The position numbers and the translations under genes were made by a program. Source: Pomacea canaliculata (Eukaryota > Mollusca > Gastropoda > Architaenioglossa > Ampullariidae). From it: DNA of 64,000 nt. Below are positions 14,001 through 32,939 of the stretch, piece by piece (position 1 is the stretch's first letter; each line of letters starts with the position of its first letter). The DNA is taken from NCBI RefSeq assembly GCF_003073045.1, contig NC_037590.1, positions 7,351,835 to 7,415,834 of the forward strand, written 5' to 3'. The notes beneath the pieces were generated by a model that saw only the letters and a program-made list of their open reading frames with translations, searched no databases and was not told the origin of the DNA.

Positions 14001-16835
14001 TATTGACGTCCACACAAACACACCGAATAAATAAATAATAAAAAAAAACCAAACCGCCAGTGATACTAAAGGAGTTATACTCGCCTGAATATACAGTATT
14101 TCTATGCGTTAGCAGTTTTGCACGATTGTGCACAGAAATGAAATATAATCACATTTTTTTGTATTCGAACAAAAGCTATGCAATTAAAAATATAGCATAC
14201 TCACAAAAAGCCTTGCTATTTTTCTTTCTCTCAATCCCCCTCCCCCTGGCACATCCAGGGGCAATAAAGAACACATGGAAATATGCATGAACTGGGAGAA
14301 ACCCACACCTGTAAAACCGTATGCATAGACCGACACAATGCATGCATGTGCATTTACGTGCATTAACAGTTAATATCTTCACCCCCTCCCCTCGCCCCTC
14401 ACCGGTATGTGGAAATCTGTCACAGAAATCACGACGCCAAACATCCCTGACAGACTCCATGCCGCAGGCCACACTCTAAAACATCTTATTTACGACTGCC
14501 ATAAAATGCACGGTCGTATAGTTTGCTTGAAATAACTTAGCTAGATCACCCCGCTCTCTTGAGAAGAAGATTCGGCCATGATAAACCTGCCCAACCTGTT
14601 TCTAACATACCCTAAAGTTACTTTACATTTTTTTTCTCCCCATTTTAATTTAGTGTTCCTGTTGGATGTAAACTTCTGCGCCCACAGAACCTGATGAAAT
14701 TACAGTGCAGCGACGACTTGTGGAAACACAGATAATTACATTGTTTGCTTTATTTTAGGCTGAAGATGACTTTTGACATGCTGTGTCAAGGCGTTGCATC
14801 CTGTTTAGTTATGGGTTACTATAGAAACAACGCACGAACACACCCATAATGAACAGTGTAACCTCAATAAAATATGTGCTATGCAGATTTATATTGTTTC
14901 TAAATGTTATGACCATCCTTTATGTGCACTTGAAGTGATTTTTTTCTTAAAGATGTTATGAAAACCACAGTGTAAGCTAACACAGGGTTTCCAACTGTAT
15001 TTTTCGCCTGAATGTATAATAATACTAGTGTTGGTAAAACATACCGAGACAAGTCAAAACTGTAAACAACAAATTAAAAAGAAAAATTTTCACAAAAATA
15101 TGCGCGTGCTCTAGACAATCTGCTGAAACAAATAACCTCTTCTTGTGAAGGAGCTTACTTTTTAAACACAGATGAGCTTTTTCGTGCAATAAAACCTGAC
15201 ACACAAAGGGACAGAGAGAGAAATTATAGCACCATACTTCTGCCGCTTTGCTTAGTTTAGAGCTGATTTGAGATGACAAGCGGAAAGGCTGTTTGCAGCT
15301 TTTAAGACAGAACACTCATGTTATGAAATACAGCTACTAGAGAAAAGATCCTTTCTTCATTGTCTGTTACTCAAATACACAGCTTTTCTGAGTAGGTGGG
15401 TACAGACAAATTAAGTTGTTTTTCCAAGTCTGTCTCGGCGTGCTTTAGATGAAAATACAGCATCTATAGATGACCTTTTTGATGACTTTCGGTTAATGAG
15501 AAACTTGTGTTTTACACGTGCCTGGGTTAATCTTGCCACAGACCGTACTTATAATGCCATGTTGACAGTCTTTGGAATTACATCTTGCTCATTTACTAAA
15601 GACGACTGAACGAAGCACGACAGGTTATACGATAGGGAGATAACCGTCGTCATTCGGATTACAGTTTCACAGTTGGTGAACTCAAGAGTTCATTCACAAC
15701 CACTTGAGATGGCATTGACGTCACACTCACATGCACTGGACCGTGCACAGACCAGCGCGACGACAACGCCAAGCTCGGATCTTATTTATACGAGAAGACA
15801 CATTCTTATGAACAGTAGTGTTAACAGTACAGTTTGTTTCCTCCATACCACTCGCTATATAATTGATATTTTAAAAGTTTTGCACTTATTTTTCAGTTAG
15901 ATAGCAGAGAAAGATTTCGATGTTATTTACAGTTTGTCTGGCTTTATTGGGCGCTGATGACAAAAACAAACCCAAACCAAAACAATAAAAAAAAAACCCA
16001 ACAAAAAACAAAACAAAAACAAAAGCAAAAGCCAAATTCCTAACCCCCCTCCCAAAAAAACTACAACAACAACATAACAGCACAGTGGTACGTATCGCCA
16101 CAATTCGTTTTGGAAAGTTAGTCGAGGGCCGATCAGTACGATGCCGAGCCCTTGCAAATGCATTTAACTGGTTTAATAGGCTCCAGCACCCACTATAGCT
16201 ACTTTGAAATATTCATAGTATTTTATAGCACGACATATGTTAAGATGGATTTATTTCCGGATTTTTTTCATTTATTCACACTAACCTTCTCCATGTTTTT
16301 CATTATTTGAGACCTTTGCTTCGTCTGCATCAGCAGTTTTATCGGACTTTCTATGTTCAGTATTGGTATTGTGGATATCCTCGACTTAAGTATAGCATAC
16401 CATTGTGACACTTAATGACAGTAAGTTCATTTTTTCATTCATTTGTTGCTTTTACTGCTTGCTCCTTTCCTTCCCTTTAACACTAGAAAATTTCTTGGTC
16501 GCCATAATAACCATATGGTGCACGTATTACAATATCGTGAGTGTTCCTTTTTTTTTTTTTAAACATAAAAACGAGATCATGAACACAGCACCAAGACATG
16601 ATCTTTATTTGCAAAGTGACACTTTCTCCTTGGTTTATCCTGAAGCATGCGTCTCATACAGGGTTTTTTTTTTTTTTGTTATGCGACACTGTAGACCACC
16701 CAAAGATTATTTAAAAGATATTGGCCGCAGACCGAAAGAAAGTCGTCAAAAGATGTTAATTTTGGGCAGTTTCTCATATTATTTTTTGTTATTTGTTGCA
16801 GAATGTTAAAAACTGTTAGTTAAAAGAAAATATCA
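11061..16835. other. intergenic stretch without recognised gene
   Basis: AT-rich DNA with A/T homopolymers, a GT run near 11893 and an AAAC-rich low-complexity tract at about 15960-16075. No exon set, RNA gene or conserved frame was recognised. Confidence 0.45.
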
Positions 16836-16907
16836 GGGCTCGTCCGGGATTCGAACCCGGGACCTCTCGCACCCAAAGCGAGAATCATACCCCTAGACCA
16901 ACGAGCC
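16836..16907 (-). tRNA. tRNA-Pro (anticodon TGG)
   Basis: The minus strand folds into a complete 72-nt cloverleaf. The acceptor stem is GGCTCGT with ACGAGCC plus discriminator C. The D arm contains TGGTCTAGGGG, the anticodon stem TCTCGC/GCGAGA flanks loop TTTGGGT with anticodon TGG, and the T arm is CCGGGTTCGAATCCCGG. Box A and box B are intact and there is no intron. The sequence is nearly identical to known animal tRNA-Pro(UGG). It decodes proline CCN codons. It sits about 360 bases upstream of UBA5 on the opposite strand. Confidence 0.97.
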
Positions 16908-17264
16908 TCAGATGTTGGCGATTATGTCATATAAGTATATATATACAATTTACTCCATGATTTGCTTTATTTCTAGAAGAAAAGCAATGTTTTGTTACCT
17001 ATAACAGAACGTTTTCTATCCTAATCGACTAGATTAAATTAAAATGTAATTAAGTTTATATATATAATATTTTTGAGGCTTAGTTAATTTCACTTGTCTC
17101 CCTTCATTGATTAGATTGACATCCCCTTGAACGGTATGATTACTCTGTTTTACACGTCGAGTTTGTGAATTCAGTCTGCTGCATTCATATTCTAACCTCT
17201 GGATCATACGAAGTTTTCAAAATAAACACACTGTTAATCTCTTTAAAAGCTATAACGTAGCGGA
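16908..17264. other. gap between tRNA-Pro and UBA5 start codon
   Basis: An AT-rich 357-base gap between two divergent transcription units. It must contain the UBA5 5' UTR, or an upstream splice site, and probably its promoter. No TATA box or initiator can be assigned with confidence. Confidence 0.4.
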
Positions 17265-23933
<6,669 letters not shown>

Positions 23934-26245
23934 TAATCCTTGATGATTGTAGATCAGCACACCACTGACAGCAAATTTTCAGCATCAGCATTTAATTTGT
24001 GTGGAGCTGCTGCTTTGCTCAAACATCTAACATACTATCGTTATGAAACTGTGATGATTCAGTTTTATGGGTTAGCTTGTTGTGAGCCCAGATTCCACTG
24101 TCAAGAAATTTGTCAGACTGAAAGACAATGTTATATTTGGTAAATATAAGTCGCAAAATATGGTTGGTTACCATACCTTCTGCATGGAAGAGGCTAAACA
24201 AAATAAAGGTAATACTGCCATTGCAACATTTATGAAAAGCCCTTATTGTAGGGCTAAAAATACAGCAAAGCTTTGGTTATCACAAGTGAATTACATATAT
24301 ACAAGTGAATATATGTGGCACAAGAATTTTAGGGCAACATTTTCCAAAAAGATTTCACCTCCAAAAACTTAAATGCATTATTACATCATGAACTGCTTTA
24401 ACAGAGCATCAGATGTCTCATTTATTTTTCTTTTGGTGAAATTTTAAGACAGCTTAGAAAAGCACAACTTTGCATATTCAAAATAAATTTGCCTCATTCA
24501 TTTGCTTGAAACCTGATGTAAACATTACTTTTTTTGCCACTTGAATACTGTACTTTGTTATATTTTTGTTTTATAATAATCTCACTGGTATTGATGTTTT
24601 GATACAGATAGAAATATAGGAATGATAGCCATAATAGTAAAGGTCACTGAAAATGTTTCTAGTCATTAAATCATATTTTCAGTTTGTTATCTTAAAATAT
24701 GCTTCCTAAAAAATAAACAGTGGAGATAAACAAATTTACATTAAATGCAGTAACTTTTATGTACCAAATATATTATTTTGTATTTGCAACATAATGCTGA
24801 CAAAAAAGAAATACTTTCCAAAAATGTTAATATCTGGATTAATTTTGTTTTTATGCAAAAGGAAAGAGAGCTGGGGAAATAGGTTGGAAGGTCAAAATGT
24901 TTGAAGAATTTCTGCTTCAGAACTTTGTCGACGTGATTTTTTTGTTTTGTTTTGAATCTTAATACTGTATATAAAAAGCATTTCATCCCTCAGAACAAAA
25001 ACATTGAAGATGAGAAATGAAAGTGGAAGTAACTTTGATGAAGTTGTCTTGGACTAGACATTTAAATGTTCTAACCTTGAAAGAAAAAGCATTTTGAGAA
25101 TTGCTTTAAATTAATTGCATTAAAACTGCTTTGCAATAGGTGGTGATGTGAAGTTAAAATGAAGTAAACCTTTGGGTTCAGTTTTCCAAACCCTTCCCTC
25201 CCAAAACCTTTATAACACATTTATTGAAAGTCATCAAACATTTGGACCTCCCCATGAATTTTAGTCAAATGAGAATAAGCAAACTCCTTACAAAACAAGA
25301 TTTCAAAATACTTAAAATAAAACAGTAATCAACATATTTTTATCTAAATAAAATCTTTGTTGCCTTCTAAAATAGTTTGTTTCTTTCGTTCATTTTGTGA
25401 TGGAGTGTAAGGAGTACAGCTTGCTGGTGTCAAAACGTTCAATGGAAGTATTTCTTGTTTAAGTACAGGTAACTGCCTAGTAATGATAATTTGCATTGAT
25501 AAAATTATCCCTCATGAAGTGAAGTTACAGTTTGGCTATATTAGGCTTTCTTCCCATTTTAGACCTTTCTGACTATACACTCATAAAAATGTCTTGAAAG
25601 TATGATCCAGAACAGACATATTACCCACATTCCACATATAGAAACACACCTAAATGTTTACTGAACGCAGTAATATTTAATAAGACCTTAAAATGCAGTT
25701 AAAAACAACAACAAAACAAAACAAAAAAAAAAACAAACTCAAAATTATATGTAGACAGAGATGGAGATCGAAAGCCTGAGTCATTCTCAATATCTAATAA
25801 ATAAGATGTCTTTGTGCTTATCATTAGCAAAGAGGACATTATCTGTTAAAAGGTGTAGTAGTCTGTTAAAAGGACAAGTTCACACCCCACGATTATTGCT
25901 TGCGTATGGATGCAAAATTAAAGGGAGATGAACTACTACATACATTGAGTGATGATGTTCTCGTGTAATTAACTACATCAATTAGAATAATATCACAGCC
26001 TAAACTACACCTATGTGTTTTTAGGCAAAAAAGAATCTCTCTCGTTGGTAATGAACTATAGAGTAATTGACTATAGAGTTATGCCCCTTGTGTAAATAAT
26101 TCATTCAATAATTTATTTACTCGTAGCGAAAGACTGCAAAAACATTGAATCATATAAAACAATAAATTTTAATACACATTTATACGAATATAAACAAATA
26201 TATTTATATCGTACACTCTTTGGATTGTGATAGTCTAGATATTCT
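23934..26245. other. UBA5 3' flank up to the U5 array
   Basis: AT-rich stretch holding the UBA5 3' UTR. Candidate poly(A) signals AATAAA occur at 24202 and 24482, with others after 24700; which one is used cannot be decided from sequence. Near 26085-26120 a block (GAGTTATGCCCCTTGT followed by a TTCAATAATTTATT-like tract) recurs upstream of the second and third U5 genes, so the tandem U5 unit begins about 200 bases upstream of the first gene. Confidence 0.5.
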
Positions 26246-26247
26246 TC

Positions 26248-26309
26248 TAAAGACACCTATGAATACAGAACAAATCTCTTACAACCGTCCGGTCATTCGC
26301 CATCTTCGG
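26248..26309 (+). promoter_or_regulatory. U5 snRNA promoter, copy 1 (putative PSE)
   Basis: A block from about -62 to -1 is nearly the same in all three U5 copies: AAAGACACCTATGAATACAG then AACAAATCTCTTACA, followed by GTCCGGTC.TTCGCC. The position fits the proximal sequence element bound by SNAPc at animal snRNA genes. There is no TATA box at -25, as expected for an RNA polymerase II snRNA gene. Confidence 0.7.
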
Positions 26310-26429
26310 TTACTCTGGTTTCTCTTCAACTCACGAGAAAATCTTTCGCCTTTTACTAAAGATTTCCGTGGAGAGGAACAATTTAATGAGTCTATAGACT
26401 ATTTTTTCTCAGCCCTACATCAGTAGGGT
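26310..26429 (+). ncRNA. U5 spliceosomal snRNA, copy 1
   Basis: U5 RNA is the core of the U5 and U4/U6.U5 snRNPs; its loop I aligns the two exons during splicing in the nucleus. The sequence opens with TTACTCTGGTTTCTCTTC. It holds the invariant loop I region CGCCTTTTACTAAAGATTT, then CCGTGGAGAGGAACAA, an Sm site within CTATTTTTTCTC, and ends in a 3' hairpin CCCTAC/GTAGGG. Length is about 120 nt, against 116 nt in human. This copy differs from copies 2 and 3 by one base in the Sm region. The exact first base is uncertain by one or two. Confidence 0.95.
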
Positions 26430-27239
26430 AACAAACCAAAATGTCAAAACTACCGCCCAGGTGAACTACTAGGTCGTTTCCAAGACTCTTGTCTGTGCAC
26501 ATTGTCTTAAGGAGTAATATATGAATGATTAAAAGGTTTCCTCCCATATGCGAGATAAACTAGTAAAACAATCAGTTATACAGGGCATCCTTTAGGTAGA
26601 CCAACGCCGAGATCGATAGAGGAGGAATAGGCTGGGCAGCGTGACATAGTGGACAGCACTAATTAGACTCGACAAGCACTTAAAAAAACAAAAAAAAACA
26701 AAGGTCGTTTTGGCGAATCTTATAAGCTGCCGAACCCTGTCATTAGAACATTTCTGTGACGACAGAAAGATCGATGTTAGACTAGGCTTCTAGTTCAGCT
26801 CGCTCCCCGATCACTCCCTTCACTCGAAGAGGTAAGTGTAGAGTAAGGGAGTTAAGCGAACTGAGAAGTTACTTGGATTAGCGGGTATAATGTAAAAACG
26901 ACACACATGGATATGCTGTATTATTTAGAATAAAAGAACAGAGCATTAATATAATATCCGTTTGTCTACCTCATCAATGAAAAAAGTAGAATAGACATGT
27001 TCATATTTCTGTTCTTCTCTCCGAGTGTTATCATTTTAGATGTTATTTTGCGAAACGGTTTGCAACAGAGTTATACCCCTTTACAAAATAATAATTTAAT
27101 CAATAAATAATACTTTTGGATAAAATCTTTAAGAATATGGAACAAATATTTTAACATAATATTTTAAAAGCTATAAGAAAGCAAAGATTTACAATACATG
27201 ACAAACTTAAGAGTATTTCTTTTTTTCTTTCTATTAATC

Positions 27240-27301
27240 TAAAGACACCTACGAATACAGAACAAATCTCTTACACGGGTCCGGTCGTTCGCCAATGTGT
27301 G
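27240..27301 (+). promoter_or_regulatory. U5 snRNA promoter, copy 2 (putative PSE)
   Basis: Same conserved upstream block as copy 1, with CGGG in place of ACCG just before TCCGGTC and a changed last ten bases next to the start. The core ACACCTACGAATACAGAACA and AATCTCTTACA is kept. Confidence 0.7.
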
Positions 27302-27421
27302 TTACTCTGGTTTCTCTTCAACTCACGAGAAAATCTTTCGCCTTTTACTAAAGATTTCCGTGGAGAGGAACAATTTAATGAGTCTATAGACTAATTTTTC
27401 TCAGCCCTACATCAGTAGGGT
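27302..27421 (+). ncRNA. U5 spliceosomal snRNA, copy 2
   Basis: The 120-nt sequence is identical to copy 1 except in the Sm region, which here reads CTAATTTTTCTC. Stem I, loop I (GCCTTTTAC), the Sm site and the terminal 3' hairpin are all present. The start is 992 bases after copy 1. Flanks beyond the promoter and about 20 bases past the hairpin diverge strongly. Confidence 0.95.
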
Positions 27422-28332
27422 AATAAACCAAAATGTCAATTCCAATTCCCACTTAAGTTAACCCCTGTCGGAACTATGCTGCTCATCGTTTTAAAGTCCA
27501 CAAATTATCCTGACTGCATTACATAAATGAATGATAAGTTTCCCAGATGTGAAATAAGTTCTATTTTTTAACCGACAAGTTCTGCACAAGTTCCTAGAAT
27601 TCTCTATCCTGCTTAACTAGTACGAAACGTGGACGGTGCTAGCTGTGAAAAGGTGCGGGAGTTGAGGCATTCAAGAGAGAGCAACTGCTTAAATTTTTTT
27701 GGACCAGGCAGTAATTCAGTGAAACAACCGATTATACAGGGCACGTTAAAGGGAGACCAACGCCGAGATCGATAGGGGAGGAATTGGCTGGCCAAAGTGA
27801 CAGACTGGACATGATTAATTAGGCTGGACCATCAGTTTTGTTTTTTTTTTAAACAAATGAAGTATTGGTGAATCTTAAGCTGGCACACCTTTGTAGTAAA
27901 ATATTTCTATTAAGACAAAGACTAGGCTTTTAGTCGGGCCCGGTCCCAAACTCGATATGATCAGTTTAGGTCAAGGGAGTGAAGTGAAACGAGCGGTTAT
28001 TATCTGGAATAAAATTCTAGAACTTTTACAATCTCGAATACTTTTCTTTTTAAACTATAAAAAAAAAACCCGTATTGTTTTCACAGACTATGCACTGTTT
28101 CTGTTCTTCTCTTCGAGTATTATCTTTTGTGTAATTGTGCTAAAAGATTTGCAACAGAGTAACATCCCTTTTTGAAAATAACAATTTAAACAATAAGTAA
28201 CCTGTTTTGAAATATAAAATGTCAGCAAAGTAGATATGTATTTTAAGAAAATTCTTGAAAGCCTTTGATTAAACAAACTCATGCAACGATTAAAAATATT
28301 AGGTAACTATCTGTATTTTCTTCTTATTATTC

Positions 28333-28394
28333 AAAAGACACCTATTAATACAGAACAAATCTCTTACAACCGTCCGGTCGTTCGCCATATTCGG
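28333..28394 (+). promoter_or_regulatory. U5 snRNA promoter, copy 3 (putative PSE)
   Basis: Same conserved upstream block as copies 1 and 2. It has ATTAATACAG where copy 1 has ATGAATACAG; AACAAATCTCTTACAACCGT and CCGGTCGTTCGCC are kept. Confidence 0.7.
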
Positions 28395-28514
28395 TTACTC
28401 TGGTTTCTCTTCAACTCACGAGAAAATCTTTCGCCTTTTACTAAAGATTTCCGTGGAGAGGAACAATTTAATGAGTCTATAGACTAATTTTTCTCAGCCC
28501 TACATCAGTAGGGT
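28395..28514 (+). ncRNA. U5 spliceosomal snRNA, copy 3
   Basis: Full-length copy with the same 120-nt layout as copy 2, including loop I, an Sm site in CTAATTTTTCTC and the 3' hairpin. The start is 1,093 bases after copy 2. About 45 bases past the gene (CCAAATGTCAAAACTATCGC then CCAGGTGGACCACGAGG) resemble the flank of copy 1 more than copy 2, so copies 1 and 3 share more 3' flank. Confidence 0.95.
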
Positions 28515-30312
28515 AATAAATCCAAATGTCAAAACTATCGCCCAGGTGGACCACGAGGTCGTTTCGTTCTATCCTACAAATATGAAGTAGGGTAATTAAT
28601 AAACGTATGAAACGTTGGGATACTTTTTTGAGGCGTGTTCAGTGATAATCCTGATGGGAATTCGGATGTGAACGTCCTCAGAAATTCGATAGCTTCAAAT
28701 GGCTTCTGACAGTCTTCCGTTTTTTGTTTTAATGTATAAAAAAAAGTCTCAAGTAGCTTTGATTGATAGCACTGTACTGTTTTCACCTATATTTGTTTTA
28801 ACTATTATAATATTTCCAATATATATGATTAACAAAATTTAGTTTCACATGTGACTAAGAAATATTTATTAAGAGTCTATGTCTATTTGGTTAATATCAT
28901 TGCTCAAAAATTTTAACTCTTTTTTCCGACCCCCACCCCTAATCCCTTTTTCCCAACGGAGTTGCGTGGTGGGGGTGGAAGGAGAGCAAGAGTAGGATAA
29001 ACTATCACCAAGAATACAAAGCAACGTATGATCCTCGATAATCTCGATATGTCGAATTATTGCCCACTTATCCTATTTCGATACAGACCACGGCCTTTAT
29101 CGCTTTAGTCCTTCTCGGAGAACCGGCAACTACTCCGACTGTATCAACCTGACATAAAGAATGGCAGTCCCAGCATATCCCCTTACAAATCAATCGGTGT
29201 TGACATGACAATGAGAGTTGCAGTCTCTTACAACACAGTGTCTCTGGCGTTGGACGAGTGGAGGAGGCAGGCAGAGCTGTTGACACTTGCTCGCGGGGAT
29301 CAAAGCGAAGTTCGACTTAGTTACGCGCCACTTTAACTGTTGGGATTTGCGTGATCACGGAACTAATTACTGCTGTAGTCACTGGCAGATTCCAAGCACA
29401 CCCTACCGCTGTCTGGGAGCACAGGACGAGTATCAGCTTGTTGTACTTGCTAGACAGCTATCCCGCTCTCTGATGTTAAGTATTGGTACTTAGCTGTTTG
29501 TTTGTTTTTTCTTTTCAAGTTGGGACTGTATTTTAGGGGGCAAAATTTACTTTCCCGCAAAAGGCACAGTGTGTGTGACGTGCATACTTGTGAGTGCAGG
29601 TGTGTACGGAACACCATAGCACAAAGTTGAGACACGTTCAAGGCCATGCTTTGTGCCTGTATGAACTCGACCGCCAGAAAATGACTAACAGGCAGCATGA
29701 CAAGAACTTGGACCCGACCTTGCTTTCTATGGTGCTTTATTACATTACATTATGAGTTTTACGACGGGAAGCACTCGTGAGTGATGTCACAATCTTGAAG
29801 GCGCCAAAAACATTGTCTTGAATAAGGCAGCGCGTGTGTGTGTGTTTTGAGATGAGAGTGGGAGAGAGAAGGGGATTAGTAACATTTATTTTCTCACTCA
29901 CCAATATCATCGCTTCTGCCACAAACGACTCCTACCCCTACCATTACTCCTTGCCCACCTCTACTAAAGCTCAGTGTGGAAATCATGACAACAACAACTG
30001 TTTCGTCATAGCCATGCTTTTTATCACCGTCGCTGCTAATGGACCACATCTTATCGCAAGATCATCGATTGTGTTACCTGCCATTTGTAAAAATACAACG
30101 AGTTATGACTCTGAAGTGCCACGACTCTTTTACGGCTTGCTGAGAGTGTTCGGGCCATATGCTGGGGTCTATTACTGTAACAATCCGGGGTTCCGTCAGT
30201 TAGAAATCCAGGGTTCGTCACTGTAACAGTTGTAGCCAGATCCGTTAAGCAACAGTTACAGTTGCTAAATCCAGGCTACAACTACAATTGCTGCTAACCG
30301 TAACCATACATC
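28515..30312. other. intergenic stretch downstream of the U5 array
   Basis: No gene recognised. A 130-aa open frame at 29834-30226 has no recognisable domain, no exon signals that extend it, and no likeness to a known family that I can see. Confidence 0.4.
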
Positions 30313-30793
30313 CAGAGGCGGCGTTAGGAACCGTTAGGAACACGCGGGGCCTGGGGCCGACCATCCGCGCGGGGCCGGGGTAATGGAGTAGGTGTATCAA
30401 CATCCCTATTAATGTGATGCCGGAAGCACTGATTTATATACAGTTAGATAGGCTGGATCAATTTCGCGAAATAACGAATGAATTTAGCGTTTTAATTGTT
30501 CGTAACCGTTTGTGACAGAAGCGGTTTTTTCTTAAAGCGAAATAATATGGTGACGACAACTTAATAAACTGCTTGTTATTATTGTCGGGCTTAACGTGAA
30601 GACATGCATGGGTTAAATAATTTGCTTAATTAGAACTTAGAAGTGTTTTCTGAACGTCAATTTTTTTGTCACAACTTGTTTAACACAGCTAGCAATAAGT
30701 CATAAAGATGACCTCGGGGCTGAAGCGCGGGGCCCCTTCGAGAGCGGGGCCTGGGGCGGCCGCCCCATTTGCCACCCCCTAACGCCGCCGCTG
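30313..30793. mobile_element. hAT-like non-autonomous DNA transposon (481 bp)
   Basis: Ends form inverted repeats CAGAGGCGGCGTTAGG and, on the opposite strand at the right end, CAGCGGCGGCGTTAGG. Exact 8-bp target duplications CATACATC flank it at 30305-30312 and 30794-30801. Both subterminal regions are rich in GGGGCC blocks, while the centre is AT-rich and has no transposase frame. The 8-bp duplication and CAG...CTG ends fit the hAT superfamily. The intact duplication suggests moderate or young age. Confidence 0.88.
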
Positions 30794-31989
30794 CATACAT
30801 CATTACTGCAAAGTATATAATACATACACTCAAGCATCCATTTTGTTAGCACTTATATTTACAACAGCTACAGTGACATCTATAGTCGGGCTTAATGAGA
30901 GTTAGGATCTCGAGCTTATCGTCAAATGCACCTAAAATGTGGAAGGTGACCACACTTTCGAAATCTTTGTACGGAAATGGGGAGCAGGAGGGACATCTGA
31001 CGTAGCTGAAGTTTATTATTGCTGCAGTTTACATCGGGGAATATGCGTTATCATATGCACAACGTAGAAATATACAAACGGAAACAGGGTTGGTATTACT
31101 TTACGAAAGGTAGAATCTAGCACAATAAGACAGGCCTCACTTGAAATCCTTAAGGAAAGAGAAAGTTTAGGAAACACCTGGCTCTGGGACCTAGAAACAA
31201 TCATGAAACAGATGGATTACAACTAGATATAGAAAGAGAGAAAAGCACAAAATAGAGATAACTGGAGAACGCCCTGTGCCCTAAGAAAGGGTAGTAGACT
31301 AAAGATAAAATGTCGACACCGTTGTTGTACAGTAAATGGTGACACCATTAAGATGATAACACCGTTCTGATACACATTACATTGGTTGTTACATTACACT
31401 GAAAGATACAAACACGGTGCCTTATGAGGAAGAGCAATCCGTGGACGTGCTGTGGGTGCGTGGCTCCGTCACTGACCCGTTGGCCATGGCAATGAAGTAC
31501 CCTTCACTCTACATCCACGAAACCCTAGAAGTTCGGTAGGGTAGTGAGAAACTTTTAACCCCCCTCCCATACTCCTCAATTACTCCCTCCCCTGGTCAAC
31601 ACAAGGACACCACTGACAGGGCGGAGTAGTTGCCGATGGCCAAATCGATATTTCTTGTTTAGATTACCCTTCACAACGCTCTATTACTTCTGCGATAGCA
31701 GTGCAGGGGCCACTTCAAGTTGCTAGGGAGTTAATTTTGACCTGTCAGCGCAGACGAGTTGAGTCAAAACTCAAACATGTGCCATTGAGCTGCTGTTTAA
31801 AACATTGTTACTGTCAATTTTTTTCCTCTTCTAACGGCTAAAAAGTTTGTAGTTTTTTGGTTCCAGTTGGCTATATCGTTCACCACGAAAATAAGATTTT
31901 GCAACAAAGGGTACATTATCATAGCTGTTTCTCGTATCGATTTGCGAGTTTCCTCCCCTTTAACAGGCCTTTCCCGCAGTAAAATAAAA

Positions 31990-32112
31990 TTAAAAACAAC
32001 AACAACAACAACAAAACAAAACAAGCAACCCCCCCCCCAAAAAAAAAAAAACAACAACCCAAAATAAAACAAAAAAACAAAAACAACAACAAAACAAAAA
32101 GAACAACAACAG
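31990..32112. repeat. A/C-rich low-complexity tract
   Basis: Runs of CAA, AAAC and poly-C/poly-A. Opposite-strand frames rich in Cys, Phe and Val here are artefacts of the composition. Confidence 0.85.
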
Positions 32113-32892
32113 ACAACTGTAGAAAATTTTGAAATTGAACCGTAAAAAGCCCCAAATAAGAACTAAATATATCTGGATGTAGTCTGTTTTCGAAATAGAT
32201 TTATTTGGTGACGGAAATAGCCGAAACCACAATATGTCTGACAAGAGTCTGCATTGAGGAGGTTTAACGGAGAATCAAGAAACAACCAAGCCCCTTCTCC
32301 AGCTCCCATCAGTTCTTCAGTGGATTTTGAATATACTCCTTCCACGGATGTGCTAGTACAAGTTGGTGCTCCTCTCTTGCTCCTTGTGAAGATTCTCACT
32401 GATGTCGTCAAGCATCGTATCGCAATACGCACCGCACCTATCGCGATGTGACGCGTGACGCGAGACGCTCCATGGAAACCGAGTTCTGTCAAACAGCCTT
32501 TTCAGTTCGTCGGATGAAGAAGAAGTGAATAACACCACCTTTCACCTGGAAACCTGGAGACCCAACGGTCTCTCCCCCCTCTCATGACCATCCCCCGTAA
32601 TAGGAGTTTCTTTACCTAGTTACACCGTGAGTGAATCAAAACTTTTTTCTTACTGATATTTTTCATGATGGCGAGAAAAGAAAAATGAAGAGAGTAGTAA
32701 GCGAGATTTAAACGACTGTATTTGGCGTCTGCATTATTCTTCAAAGTGACGATAACAAAATGAATATCAGACTGTTTTTCATTAATTGGCGCTTTTGTTT
32801 ATCTTTGCATTCGTTATTTTTCCCCCTTTCTTCTTCCCGGAGCATTTAAAAAGCGCAGCCCTTAGATTCCGAAATTTTCTGAGACGGGCTAG

Positions 32893-32939
32893 ACAACAAC
32901 AACAACAACAACAACACAACAACAACAACAACAACAACA
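32893..32939. repeat. (CAA)n microsatellite
   Basis: Pure CAA run with one break. The opposite-strand Val/Leu-rich frame reflects the repeat only. Confidence 0.9.

Noticed and set aside
26220-28487. Repeated protein-like frames across the three U5 copies (TEQISYNRPV... and RGEEQFNESID)
   Set aside because: The same bases are the U5 promoter and RNA. Conservation is at the RNA level and the frames have no protein relatives that I recognise.
29834-30226. 130-codon open frame
   Set aside because: No domain, signal, splice or codon pattern supports it as a gene.
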